Source of the DNA: Methanofollis fontis
Lineage (GTDB): Archaea > Halobacteriota > Methanomicrobia > Methanomicrobiales > Methanofollaceae
DNA length: 64,000 bases
Direction of reading: 5' to 3'
Assembly: GCF_004297185.1 (NCBI RefSeq)
Contig: NZ_PGCL01000003.1
Span: 372,001-436,000, forward strand
Shown here: positions 34,905-43,472 of the stretch, one piece after another
Position numbering within the stretch: the first letter of the stretch is position 1
Layout: each line of letters begins with the position of its first letter
Notes under the pieces: generated by a model
The model's database searches: none
Told to the model about the DNA's origin: nothing
What the model saw: only the letters and a program-made list of their open reading frames with translations
Made by a program: the position numbers and the translations under genes

Positions 34905-35792
34905 ATGATAACCCTTCAGCCTGGCGAGATTACCGTGGGCGGGGTGGACCTGCGCAACCACCTGATCCTGGCTGCCGGAGTGCTCGGGACGACCGGGGCA
35001 TCGCTGAAGAGGATACTGAAACTCGGTGCAGGGGGTGTGGTCACCAAGTCCATCGGACCCGAACCGGCGTCCGGCCACCACGGCCCCTGCCTGATCAGGA
35101 CCGACTGCGGCGTCCTGAATGCGATGGGGCTTCCAAACCCCTCACAGGAGTTCACCGGGGAGATCGAATCCCTCAAGGACGAACCCGTGATCGTGAGTAT
35201 CTTCGGCAAGGATCCCGACGAGTTCAGGGAGGTGGCCGGCTGGTTTGCCGGACACGCCCGCGGCTTTGAACTGAACGTCAGCTGCCCCCATGCCGCCGGC
35301 TACGGGGCGGCGATCGGCACCGATCCCGAGACCGTTCTCGAGTGCACCCGGGCCGTGGCCACCCATGGTGTGCCGGTCTGGGTGAAACTCACTCCGAATG
35401 TCACCGATATCACCACCATCGGTCGTGCCGCCGAACAGGGCGGGGCGAGCGCCATTGTGGCGGTCAACACGGTCCGGGGAATGCGGATCTCCACGGAAAT
35501 GCGCCGACCGGTGCTCGGAAACAGGAGCGGCGGCCTTTCAGGACGAGCCATCTTTCCGATCGCCGTCAAGGCGGTCTGGGATCTCTATGAGACCTGCCAG
35601 ATCCCGATCATCGGCTGCGGAGGGGTATCGAGTGCGAACGATGTGATCGAGATGATGATGGCCGGTGCACAGGCGGTAGAGATCGGGACGGCGGTGATGG
35701 ACGACATCCGCGTCTTCGACCAGATCAGACGGAAACTCTATACAAAGGACGGAACACCGGCAGAGGAGATCGTGGGGGTGGCCCATGGCTGA
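34905..35792 (+). CDS. pyrD: Dihydroorotate dehydrogenase, class 1B catalytic subunit
   Basis: The 295-residue FMN enzyme of pyrimidine synthesis oxidises dihydroorotate to orotate. The catalytic Cys is in ELNVSCPHAAGYG, as in class 1 enzymes. Other family pieces are VNTVRGMRI, GLSGRAIFPIAVKAVW, GCGGVSSANDVIEM and GAQAVEIGTA. The next gene is pyrK, which defines class 1B. The start MITLQPGEITVGG at 34905 is preferred; an upstream in-frame ATG at 34866 lies within the promoter. Confidence 0.95.
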   Translation: MITLQPGEITVGGVDLRNHLILAAGVLGTTGASLKRILKLGAGGVVTKSIGPEPASGHHGPCLIRTDCGVLNAMGLPNPSQEFTGEIESLKDEPVIVSIFGKDPDEFREVAGWFAGHARGFELNVSCPHAAGYGAAIGTDPETVLECTRAVATHGVPVWVKLTPNVTDITTIGRAAEQGGASAIVAVNTVRGMRISTEMRRPVLGNRSGGLSGRAIFPIAVKAVWDLYETCQIPIIGCGGVSSANDVIEMMMAGAQAVEIGTAVMDDIRVFDQIRRKLYTKDGTPAEEIVGVAHG

Positions 35793-36603
35793 ACTCCCCA
35801 TGATGCCGGTCCCGGTGACGATCAAGGCGATTGTCCCGGAAACGCCCTCGATCCGGACATTCTATTTCGACCCCGGCATACCCTCCTCGCCCGGTCAGTT
35901 CGTGATGGTCTGGGTGCCGGAATACGACGAGATCCCGATGGCCCTTTCGTCTGAGCATTCGATAACCGTTCAGGAAGTCGGCGATGCAACGGCGGCACTG
36001 TTCAGACTGAATGTCGGGGACCGCCTTGGTATGCGGGGTCCGCTCGGCAACGGCTTTACGGTGAGCGGAAAGACCCTCGCCATCGGCGGCGGCGTCGGTG
36101 TCGCACCCCTCCTGAACCTCACCACGGCCGGTAAGGTCAGCACCTTCCTGCTGGGCGCCCGCACACGGGATGAGATTCTGTTTGCGCCGGTGATCGCCTC
36201 GTCCTGCAACCTCCACATTGCAACGGACGACGGGACCGAGGGGCACCACGGATTTGTGACCGACCTGATGGACGGGATCGACCTCGACGAGTTCGATCAC
36301 ATCTGTGTCTGCGGCCCGGAGATCATGATGGTGAAGGTTCTCGAACGGTTGAAGAGGGCCGGTATCGCCGATCGAGGCCAGTTTTCCCTCCACCGCTATA
36401 TGAAGTGCGGGCTTGGCATCTGCGGGTCCTGCTCGATGGACCCCCATGGTCTCAGGGTCTGCCGCGACGGTCCGATCTTCACCGGCGACGATATCCTGGA
36501 GTCGGAGTTCGGCAAATACACGCGGGATGCGACGGGAAGGAAGGTCTATTTCCCCTCGGCCCGCCCGGAGGGGGAGATAAAAGAGGAAAAAACGGAGACT
36601 TGA
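35785..36603 (+). CDS. pyrK: Dihydroorotate dehydrogenase electron transfer subunit
   Basis: The protein has 272 residues. The FAD-binding barrel comes first (SSPGQFVMVWVP, ALSSEH). The NAD-binding part follows (IGGGVGVAPLLNL, VCGPEIMM), and the C-terminus carries a 2Fe-2S cluster with Cys in KCGLGICGSCSM and RVCRDGP. It passes electrons from PyrD to NAD. The ATG lies 8 nt inside pyrD, giving coupled synthesis of the two subunits. Confidence 0.95.
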   Translation: MAELPMMPVPVTIKAIVPETPSIRTFYFDPGIPSSPGQFVMVWVPEYDEIPMALSSEHSITVQEVGDATAALFRLNVGDRLGMRGPLGNGFTVSGKTLAIGGGVGVAPLLNLTTAGKVSTFLLGARTRDEILFAPVIASSCNLHIATDDGTEGHHGFVTDLMDGIDLDEFDHICVCGPEIMMVKVLERLKRAGIADRGQFSLHRYMKCGLGICGSCSMDPHGLRVCRDGPIFTGDDILESEFGKYTRDATGRKVYFPSARPEGEIKEEKTET

Positions 36604-36667
36604 AGGATACCTCTTCTTAACCCGCTATTTTTCTGGGGATCCACCTCCTCATATCAGCCCCTGGATC

Positions 36668-37303
36668 TTAGAGAGGAGAGTCGGTGTTCGCGACCTCTTT
36701 ATGGATGACCCCCTCCATCTCCATGCGGAAGCGCTCAAGATCATGGATATGATTGATGTTTGTGAAGGTGAGCAGGTCGGGGTCAATTGACCTGAACGAC
36801 TCCACCGGCAGAAAAACGGCATCAAGACTGTCGACCATGGAGCGGAGGGAGAGGGATTCATGCTCCCGAAGATATTCCTGCAGTGCGGAGCGCCGATAGA
36901 CCGCATGGAGGGGCTCGTACATCTCTCCGTCCCAGCGGGGTATGACGGCATCCCGTTCACCGAGTGTACTGAAAAGCACCTCAATCACATCTCCGTTGAT
37001 ACAGGGCATATCACAGGCGACGACAAACAGCAGATCGCCGTGCGCGGCAAGGCACCCGGCATGGAGTCCCCCGATGGGGCCAAGACCCTTTCTCAGATCA
37101 GGGATGCACCGCACATATGAATAGGGGGCGAAACGGTTGCACTGCTCTTCGTCTCGGGCGACGATGACGATCTCGTCGACCACCCCTCGGAGGGTCTCGA
37201 GCAATCGGTCGATGAAGGTGCGGCCGCAGACTTCAAAAAAATATTTCTCCATTCCTCCGGCCCGACGCGCCTCACCGCCGACAAGCACAATCCCCGTCCG
37301 CAT
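36668..37303 (-). CDS. mobA: Molybdenum cofactor guanylyltransferase
   Basis: The 211-residue protein of the MobA nucleotidyltransferase family would attach GMP to molybdopterin for formate dehydrogenase or formylmethanofuran dehydrogenase. The GTP loop is IVLVGGEARRAGGMEKYFFE, a variant of LAGGxSxRMGxxK in which Met is Ala. The magnesium Asp is in VACDMPCI, and LRKGLGPIGGLHAGC is the family central segment. The ATG is 2 nt from the panE stop, indicating a shared transcript. Confidence 0.88.
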   Translation of the reverse strand: MRTGIVLVGGEARRAGGMEKYFFEVCGRTFIDRLLETLRGVVDEIVIVARDEEQCNRFAPYSYVRCIPDLRKGLGPIGGLHAGCLAAHGDLLFVVACDMPCINGDVIEVLFSTLGERDAVIPRWDGEMYEPLHAVYRRSALQEYLREHESLSLRSMVDSLDAVFLPVESFRSIDPDLLTFTNINHIHDLERFRMEMEGVIHKEVANTDSPL

Positions 37304-37305
37304 AC

Positions 37306-38223
37306 CTATGTCTCCGAGAGCGACTCGCGGAAGTGCACGAGCCGCGTAATGCAGTCGTTGTAGGGTGCGGGGATCCCGCGTTTCTTCGCCCTCTCAGCGA
37401 TCGCCCCGTTCATGAAATCGATCTCGGTGGGATTTCCCCGCCTGATATCCTGGAGCATCGACGCATGGTGACCCGCAGTATCGGGCACCTGGACGTCGTG
37501 GAGATGGGCAAGATATTCGGTGGCATTCGACCAGGGCAGACAGACACCTTCCGCGGCCATGACCTCGAACGCCTCGTGCACCACACCGCTGATCACGCCC
37601 CATACCGACGGATGGAGCAGGGATCCATACGGCACATTCATGAGCGCACCGAGGGGGTTTAAGGCCGAATTATACAGGGTCTTCGCCCAGATGTCGCCCC
37701 GGACATGGGCACTCGCCTCAACCGGTATGCCCGCGGCCGTGATGAGGGCGGCAAGATCCTCCACCGGCGCATCCAGCCCGTCGGGGAACCGCCCGAGTTT
37801 CATCGGACCGCCGACGACCGAGACATGGACGCTGGCATCGCCCTTCCACTCAAAACCGGTGATGATCGTCGACCCGATGACCCGATCGGTGTATTCGGAG
37901 ATTATTTCCTCGTTTCCAAGCCCGTTCTGAAGGCTGATCGTCTCGGTGCCGCGGATCACACCGGCAAACTGCTCACAGAGAGAACGGGTGGCCAGCGACT
38001 TTGCCGTAATGAAGATGTAATCAAAGTGCTCCCCTGCCGGAACGTCCTCAGATGCCGGAAAGCGGAAGGTCCCCTCGCCCCAGAGACCGGTGAGCCGAAA
38101 TCCCCTCTCTGCAATCGCATCGGCGTGGCGCTTCCTGCAGACCGCACGGACATCACATACTCCGGACAGACGTGCCGCAAGCGAGAGTCCGACAGCCCCC
38201 GCACCGAGTATCAGCACTTTCAT
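37306..38223 (-). CDS. panE: 2-dehydropantoate 2-reductase (ketopantoate reductase)
   Basis: The 305-residue NADPH enzyme makes pantoate for coenzyme A. It has the N-terminal Rossmann loop VLILGAGAVGLSLAARLSG. TISLQNGLGNEEII holds the conserved Asn. DIWAKTLYNSALNPLGAL carries the catalytic Lys region, and SMLQDIRRGNPTEIDFMNGA the final family signature. ATG 38223 has GGGAG about 10 nt upstream. It sits between ogt (41-bp gap) and mobA (2-bp gap). Confidence 0.94.
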   Translation of the reverse strand: MKVLILGAGAVGLSLAARLSGVCDVRAVCRKRHADAIAERGFRLTGLWGEGTFRFPASEDVPAGEHFDYIFITAKSLATRSLCEQFAGVIRGTETISLQNGLGNEEIISEYTDRVIGSTIITGFEWKGDASVHVSVVGGPMKLGRFPDGLDAPVEDLAALITAAGIPVEASAHVRGDIWAKTLYNSALNPLGALMNVPYGSLLHPSVWGVISGVVHEAFEVMAAEGVCLPWSNATEYLAHLHDVQVPDTAGHHASMLQDIRRGNPTEIDFMNGAIAERAKKRGIPAPYNDCITRLVHFRESLSET

Positions 38224-38264
38224 CGCTCAGTCACTCCCCATAGTTCGCCTGCATATCCCATAAC

Positions 38265-38699
38265 TCATACCCTCACACCCTCGAGCGCAAGCAGTGCCCG
38301 CTTGAGGTCTACCGAGGGTGAGAACCCGCCGATGCCCCCCTTCGCAACCACCCGGTGGCATGGCACAACGAGGGGTGTCGGGTTTGACCGCATGGCGTTT
38401 CCGACGACCCGCGGCGAGGTGCCCACCATGGCGGCGACCTCCCCGTAGGATCGCGTCTGCCCGGCAGGGATCGCCTGCACGACCCGATAGATGCGGGCAT
38501 AGACCGTATCCCCATCGGTGGCAGGAGTCCTGAACTCTCGAAGGGCATCGGTTTCGCCGGCGCAATAGCGAATAAACGCACGAGGAGCGCGTTCAGCGGC
38601 AGGGGTGCGGAGAAAACAGACCTGCATGACCACATCGCCGCTCCAGACCACATGCACATGCCACAACCCGAGCGGGCAACTCCCCTCGTTCACGACCAT
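38265..38699 (-). CDS. ogt: Methylated-DNA-protein-cysteine methyltransferase
   Basis: This 144-residue suicide repair enzyme removes O6-alkyl groups from guanine. The active-site motif PCHRVV is intact in LVVPCHRVVAKGGIGGF. The winged-helix part shows IPAGQTRSYGEVAAMVG and AMRSNPTPL with the Arg finger. The N-terminal domain is short and degenerate, as in many archaeal forms. The start overlaps the end of the helicase gene by 10 nt, so the two repair genes are co-translated. Confidence 0.95.
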   Translation of the reverse strand: MVVNEGSCPLGLWHVHVVWSGDVVMQVCFLRTPAAERAPRAFIRYCAGETDALREFRTPATDGDTVYARIYRVVQAIPAGQTRSYGEVAAMVGTSPRVVGNAMRSNPTPLVVPCHRVVAKGGIGGFSPSVDLKRALLALEGVRV

Positions 38700-40705
38700 C
38701 GCTTCACCAGAGTCCTGAACCGCTCCAGGTCACATCGCTCTGTCTCTTCCTGCATCCAGGGCGGAAGACCGGTGCTGACCGCCGGTTCCAGAAAACGCTC
38801 CTCGGCGAGCACAAGCACGCCGCTGTCCTCAGGCGTCCTCAGCACCCGTCCAAGCGCCTGCAGGGCCCGGTTGATCGCCGGGAGGGTGTAGGAGATGAAC
38901 TCGCCCTCCCGCCCGAACTTGTGCACATAGTACTCGATCACCATGCGGCGGACGCTGGTATAGGGGGCAAGGGGGAGACCGACGACCATCGCCCCCCTGA
39001 GCATCTCCCCCCGGTAATCGAGCCCCTCGCTCCATTTTCCGCCGCAGACCGCGAAGAGGATGCCAGCACGTCCGCGTTCGGGCAGTGAGATGAACTCGCG
39101 CAGGGCGGCGGTCGCCTCTGACGCCTCCCTGGGTTCGACATAGACCTGTTTTCCGTTGATCCGGCCCCCGCAGGCATCGGCATAGGTGTTGAGGATCTGG
39201 TAGGATGGGAAATAGACCGCCAGGTTCCCCCGCACCCGCGCGAAGGTCTTGATATAGGCGACGATTCTGGCGGTGTTCTCCTTGTTCCGCCGCATCCGGA
39301 AGGCGGTGGTGACGTCCTTTGCACAGACGATCAGACGGTTTTCCCGCGGAAAACTGTTCGGCAGCGAGAGCGTCCTGACCGGCAGGTCGCCAAAGTAGTA
39401 CTTCCGGTAGGCGTCGAGCGGGGAGAGGGTGCCGGAGATCAGTACGCACCCCCAGTGCGCCTGCCCGATCGTCTGCATCTTCTCGCCGGGATCGATGTTC
39501 TGCACCTCCAGTTCGACCCTCCCCTCCGAGGAGCGGTAGAGGGTGAGGAAGGTCGGGTCCGCACCGGCCCGATAGACGCGATACATGAACCCGGTGAGTC
39601 GTTCGATCGCACTCTCCTTATACACCCCGGCGTTCTTGTTCTTCTCAAGGATCCGTTCGGTGATCTTCGAGAGGTCGGCGACGATCTCCTCGAGCCCCCG
39701 GTAGAGCGTCCCGCCGATCACCATCCTGTGGAAGATCGACGGATCAAACCAGTCCTCCCCCTTCTCAGAACGCTGCAATGCCTCCATAAAACGGACGATA
39801 TTCGGCACCACCTGACGGACGGCGTTCACGTCCTTCATCGTGCGGGAGAGATGGGAGAGTTCGGTCATCGCCGCCTCAAGGTGCCGGTCCTCGAGCACGA
39901 CACTCTGGATGCCGGTGACCACATCACCACAGTTATGGGCCTCGTCGATGAGCAGAAGAACGTCCTTTGGCTCGACGTCGAGTGCCGTATAGAGCTGGTC
40001 CCGGATCTCGTCGTTGAAGAGGTGGTGGAAATTGCAGATGAGGACGTCGGCGCCCCGGGCCGCCTGCATCATCGTCTCGTACGGGCAGAGACCGCCACAG
40101 AAGGAGACCAGGTCTTCGGGCGGGATCGCCTCCTTCTTCACGCGTTCGGCCTTGTTCCGGATCGCATGGGATGGCGCAAGCCTCAGCCCGCTCTCCTCAT
40201 CGCCCTTCACGAAGGTGCGGCTCCGGATATAATAGGGGCAGAGAAGGGGATGATCCCGGTCCATCCGCCGGATCTGGTCCTGGATCACCCTGTCCTCGGC
40301 GGGCACAAGCGAGCCCTTATAGGCCCGTTCACGCATCAGTGAAGAGGAGAAGGCCTTCACCCCCTCGCACCGCCGATAGGGATCCCCTTCTCCCCCGAGC
40401 GGGCACATCGAGCCCTTTCCGACAAGATAGGAAAAGGTCAGGGAGGGCTGCATCTTTCGCACCAGCGCCAGCTCACGGATAAATGTGGAGAGCTGTGAGA
40501 TGGTCCTGACGGCAACGATCACCTTCCGTCCGTTCGCCTCAGAGAGGAGGGCCGATACCACACTCGACTTGCCGCTTCCGGTGGGAGCATCGATCAGGGC
40601 AATGCCACCGTCCCTGGCAGTTTCAGCGGCAAAAGACAGCATCTCCCGCTGGTTCGGGCGGAACTCCGGATAGGGGAACCATTCGCTGAGTCGATCCATC
40701 CGCAT
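38690..40705 (-). CDS. XPD/DinG-family ATP-dependent DNA helicase
   Basis: The 671-residue superfamily 2 helicase has Walker A in LIDAPTGSGKSSVVSALL and the DEAH box in LLIDEAHNCGD. Four Cys lie between them (SMCPLGG, RRCEG, LLCPYY, GLCPYE), the 4Fe-4S cluster of XPD/DinG enzymes. C-terminal motifs include LISGTLSPLDAY, NLAVYFPSY and GRVLRTPEDSG (motif VI). It unwinds DNA 5' to 3' in repair. It may start at ATG 40705 or at 40699 two codons on. It overlaps ogt. Confidence 0.92.
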   Translation of the reverse strand: MRMDRLSEWFPYPEFRPNQREMLSFAAETARDGGIALIDAPTGSGKSSVVSALLSEANGRKVIVAVRTISQLSTFIRELALVRKMQPSLTFSYLVGKGSMCPLGGEGDPYRRCEGVKAFSSSLMRERAYKGSLVPAEDRVIQDQIRRMDRDHPLLCPYYIRSRTFVKGDEESGLRLAPSHAIRNKAERVKKEAIPPEDLVSFCGGLCPYETMMQAARGADVLICNFHHLFNDEIRDQLYTALDVEPKDVLLLIDEAHNCGDVVTGIQSVVLEDRHLEAAMTELSHLSRTMKDVNAVRQVVPNIVRFMEALQRSEKGEDWFDPSIFHRMVIGGTLYRGLEEIVADLSKITERILEKNKNAGVYKESAIERLTGFMYRVYRAGADPTFLTLYRSSEGRVELEVQNIDPGEKMQTIGQAHWGCVLISGTLSPLDAYRKYYFGDLPVRTLSLPNSFPRENRLIVCAKDVTTAFRMRRNKENTARIVAYIKTFARVRGNLAVYFPSYQILNTYADACGGRINGKQVYVEPREASEATAALREFISLPERGRAGILFAVCGGKWSEGLDYRGEMLRGAMVVGLPLAPYTSVRRMVIEYYVHKFGREGEFISYTLPAINRALQALGRVLRTPEDSGVLVLAEERFLEPAVSTGLPPWMQEETERCDLERFRTLVKRWS

Positions 40706-40781
40706 ACTACTATGCGCCCGCCCAATATGGAATCTTGGATCAGAGAGGAAGCATTACATCCCAACAGAACAACTGAAGCAC

Positions 40782-41753
40782 ATGGCGGCAGGCGATCTCC
40801 TGAAATTTCTCATACTGCTGACGCTGACGATGGCGGCATGGACAGCGCACTCCTTCTACCCGGATACGACCATATACCGCATCGCACTCACCCTGCTTGC
40901 CGTCCTGATCGCCTATCTCGTCCTCAGGATCGTGCTTGAACGGGTGTTCGCCCGGACCATCAAAGACGCAAAAGTGCGCTATTCGTTCAGGAAGGCGGTT
41001 TCAGTCCTCTATGCCATAGCAGTCGTGGTCATCGGGGTGCGCATCTGGGTGGACGACCCCCAGAGCCTCATCGTCGCCTACGGCATCATCGGGGCCGGCG
41101 TCGCCATATCCCTGCAGGATTTCTTTAAGAATTTTGTCGGGAGCATCGTCCTCTTCCTTTCTGGAGTCTATACCGTGGGCGACCGGATCGAGATCGACGA
41201 CTCCATCGGCGACGTCATCGATATCGGTCTGATGAGCACCACCCTGATGGAACTCGGCGGATGGGTCGGCGGAGACCAGCCGAGCGGGCGGATCACGATC
41301 GTCCCGAACGGGCAGGTGCTCTCCGGGACGGTCCAGAATTATACAAAGGACTATACCTTCGTCTGGGACGAGATCACCGTCCCGATCACCTATGACAGCA
41401 GTGTCGGAGAGGCGATCGAACTGATCCGCTCTATTGCTGAGAAAGAAACGGCCGACGCCGTACAGGGTGCGGGAGAGGCGATTGTCCAGGCCGGCGGGAA
41501 ATATTATCTCCTCGAGCAGGGGATCGAACCGGCCGTCTATGTGACGCTCACCGACAACTGGGTGAGTCTCACCCTCAGATATGTCACCGGCGTCTGGGGG
41601 CGCCGGGCGGAGCGGGACCGGATCAGCCGTGCAATCCTGGATGAGATCGACGGGAACGACCGCATCAGGATCGCGAGCACGACCCTTGAGATCGCCGGGG
41701 ACCTCAGCGTCCGGGAGAGAAGAGGAGAGAGCAGCGGCACCCGCCAGACCTGA
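40782..41753 (+). CDS. Mechanosensitive ion channel, MscS family
   Basis: The protein has 323 residues. Three to four membrane helices (about 7-25, 30-48, 68-84, 92-125) end in a glycine- and alanine-rich pore helix AYGIIGAGVAISLQDFFKNF. The MscS beta domain follows, GDRIEIDDSIGDVIDIGL and RITIVPNGQVLSGTVQNYT, then an alpha/beta cytosolic part. It releases solutes under osmotic downshift. It diverges from the helicase gene across 76 bp. No SD is clear at ATG 40782. Confidence 0.92.
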   Translation: MAAGDLLKFLILLTLTMAAWTAHSFYPDTTIYRIALTLLAVLIAYLVLRIVLERVFARTIKDAKVRYSFRKAVSVLYAIAVVVIGVRIWVDDPQSLIVAYGIIGAGVAISLQDFFKNFVGSIVLFLSGVYTVGDRIEIDDSIGDVIDIGLMSTTLMELGGWVGGDQPSGRITIVPNGQVLSGTVQNYTKDYTFVWDEITVPITYDSSVGEAIELIRSIAEKETADAVQGAGEAIVQAGGKYYLLEQGIEPAVYVTLTDNWVSLTLRYVTGVWGRRAERDRISRAILDEIDGNDRIRIASTTLEIAGDLSVRERRGESSGTRQT

Positions 41754-41816
41754 AGGGGCGGTCCGGCACCCTCACGCACCACCCCCTTTTATCGCCAGAC
41801 GTCCATACTGTTCCCC

Positions 41817-43151
41817 ATGGCGATTCACCCGATCGATTACCGGTACGGCACCCCGGAGATGAAGGCCGTCTGGTCAGAGGAAAAAAGGTTTTCAGCGGTC
41901 GTTGCCGCCGAGGTCGCTCTTGCAGAGGCGGAAGCGGAGGAGGGCATGATCCCGGCCGAAGCGGCGGCGGCGATCGCTGCCTGTGCCGGGCAGGCATCGC
42001 TTGCGCGGGCAAAGGAGATCGAGGCCGAGATCAACCATGACATGATGGCGATCGTGAAGGCCGTCACCGAGGTCTGCGGCGATGCGGGACGGTGGATCCA
42101 TTATGGCGCCACATCCAACGACATCCTGGATACGGCGACCGGTCTCCAGATGAAGGAGGCGATGGAGATCATCGAGGTGAAACTCCACCGTCTGCTTGCC
42201 GTGCTGCTCAGGCGTGCGGACGAGACGAAACACCTCGTCTGTGTCGGGCGCACCCACGGTCAGCACGGCGTGCCGACCACCTATGGGCTCAGGTTCGCCA
42301 TCTGGGCAAGCGAGATCGGGCGGCACATCGATCGCCTCCGCGAGATGCGCCCCCGCGTCGCCGTCGGCCAGATGACCGGCGCCGTGGGGACGCAGGCGGC
42401 GATGGGGCCGAAGGGTCCGGCCGTGCAGGCGGGCATGATGCGCCGCCTCGATCTCCAGCCCGTGGACGTCTCCAATCAGGTGATCTCCCGCGACCGCTAT
42501 GCGGAGTACGTGATGTTTGTTGCAAACATGGCGACCACCCTGGACAAGATCGGGGTCGAGATCCGGTCCCTCCAGCGGACCGAGATCGCCGAGGTGGAGG
42601 AGGCCTTCGGGAAGAAACAGGTAGGGTCCTCGACGATGCCGCACAAACGCAACCCGATCAAGAGCGAGCAGGTCTGCGGACTGGCCCGGATCGTCAGGGC
42701 GATGGTCGAACCGGCCCTCCAGAACAACACCCTCTGGGACGAGCGCGACCTGACGAACTCCTCCTGCGAGCGGGTGGTCTTCCCCGAGGCATCGGTGCTC
42801 GCCGATCACATCCTCAACCTGATGATCGGGGTCATCGACGGACTGAATATCAGGGAGGAGAACATCGAACGCAACCTCAACCTCCTCCACGGCGTGAACC
42901 TCGCCGAGTCGGTGATGATCGAACTGACCAGGAGCGGCATGGGACGGCAGGAGGCGCATGAGGCGGTGCGCGTGGCGAGTATGACGGCGCTTGCAGAAGG
43001 GCGTCCGATTGCGGGATTGCTCGCGGAAAATCCGGATGTCGCCGCTCTCCTGAGCGCCGATGCGATCGCTGCCCTCCTCGATCCCGCACAGTATATCGGG
43101 ACGGCGGTCGAGCAGGTGGAGCGGGTGATCGCAAAACTCACCCCCCTTTAG
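41817..43151 (+). CDS. purB: Adenylosuccinate lyase
   Basis: This 444-residue homotetrameric lyase acts twice in purine synthesis, releasing fumarate from SAICAR and from adenylosuccinate. The fumarase-superfamily signature GSSTMPHKRNPIKSEQ is complete. IHYGATSNDILDTATGLQM holds the first conserved region, and CVGRTHGQHGVPTTYG the catalytic His region. Length and N-terminus (MAIHPIDYRYGTPEMKAVWS) are normal. It starts 63 bp after the mscS stop on the same strand. Confidence 0.97.
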   Translation: MAIHPIDYRYGTPEMKAVWSEEKRFSAVVAAEVALAEAEAEEGMIPAEAAAAIAACAGQASLARAKEIEAEINHDMMAIVKAVTEVCGDAGRWIHYGATSNDILDTATGLQMKEAMEIIEVKLHRLLAVLLRRADETKHLVCVGRTHGQHGVPTTYGLRFAIWASEIGRHIDRLREMRPRVAVGQMTGAVGTQAAMGPKGPAVQAGMMRRLDLQPVDVSNQVISRDRYAEYVMFVANMATTLDKIGVEIRSLQRTEIAEVEEAFGKKQVGSSTMPHKRNPIKSEQVCGLARIVRAMVEPALQNNTLWDERDLTNSSCERVVFPEASVLADHILNLMIGVIDGLNIREENIERNLNLLHGVNLAESVMIELTRSGMGRQEAHEAVRVASMTALAEGRPIAGLLAENPDVAALLSADAIAALLDPAQYIGTAVEQVERVIAKLTPL

Positions 43152-43472
43152 GCCTGATCGCCAGATCCCCCTCCATAATATTCTTCTGATGCCCGCTGCC
43201 GACACCGACATAAGCGCATAAGACCGGAAGAAGAGGATGTGCATGGATATGATGATTTTTTAGACTATCAGGGGACTGCTGAAAGAGAGAGACAGAACAG
43301 CTGAGCATAGAACTCCCTGATACGGATATACAAAAATAATTGCGAATATTTTTCACATAACACCTGTAAAGAGGGATAAAAAACCCCAACAACAAGTCGG
43401 CATATATCAATATGGGGTGAACCCACTCTATACCAGTCAATCCCGTCTCTCGGATCTTCAGGAGTATTTCCA
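43152..43472. other. Intergenic region with promoter for the degenerate sensor gene
   Basis: This 321-bp gap after purB is AT-richer than its neighbours. A TATA-like CATATATCAATATG at 43401-43414 lies about 60 bp before the next gene, predicting a start near 43432. No open frame, hairpin or RNA gene is clear. A dA-rich run around 43373-43384 is the only other feature. Confidence 0.4.
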
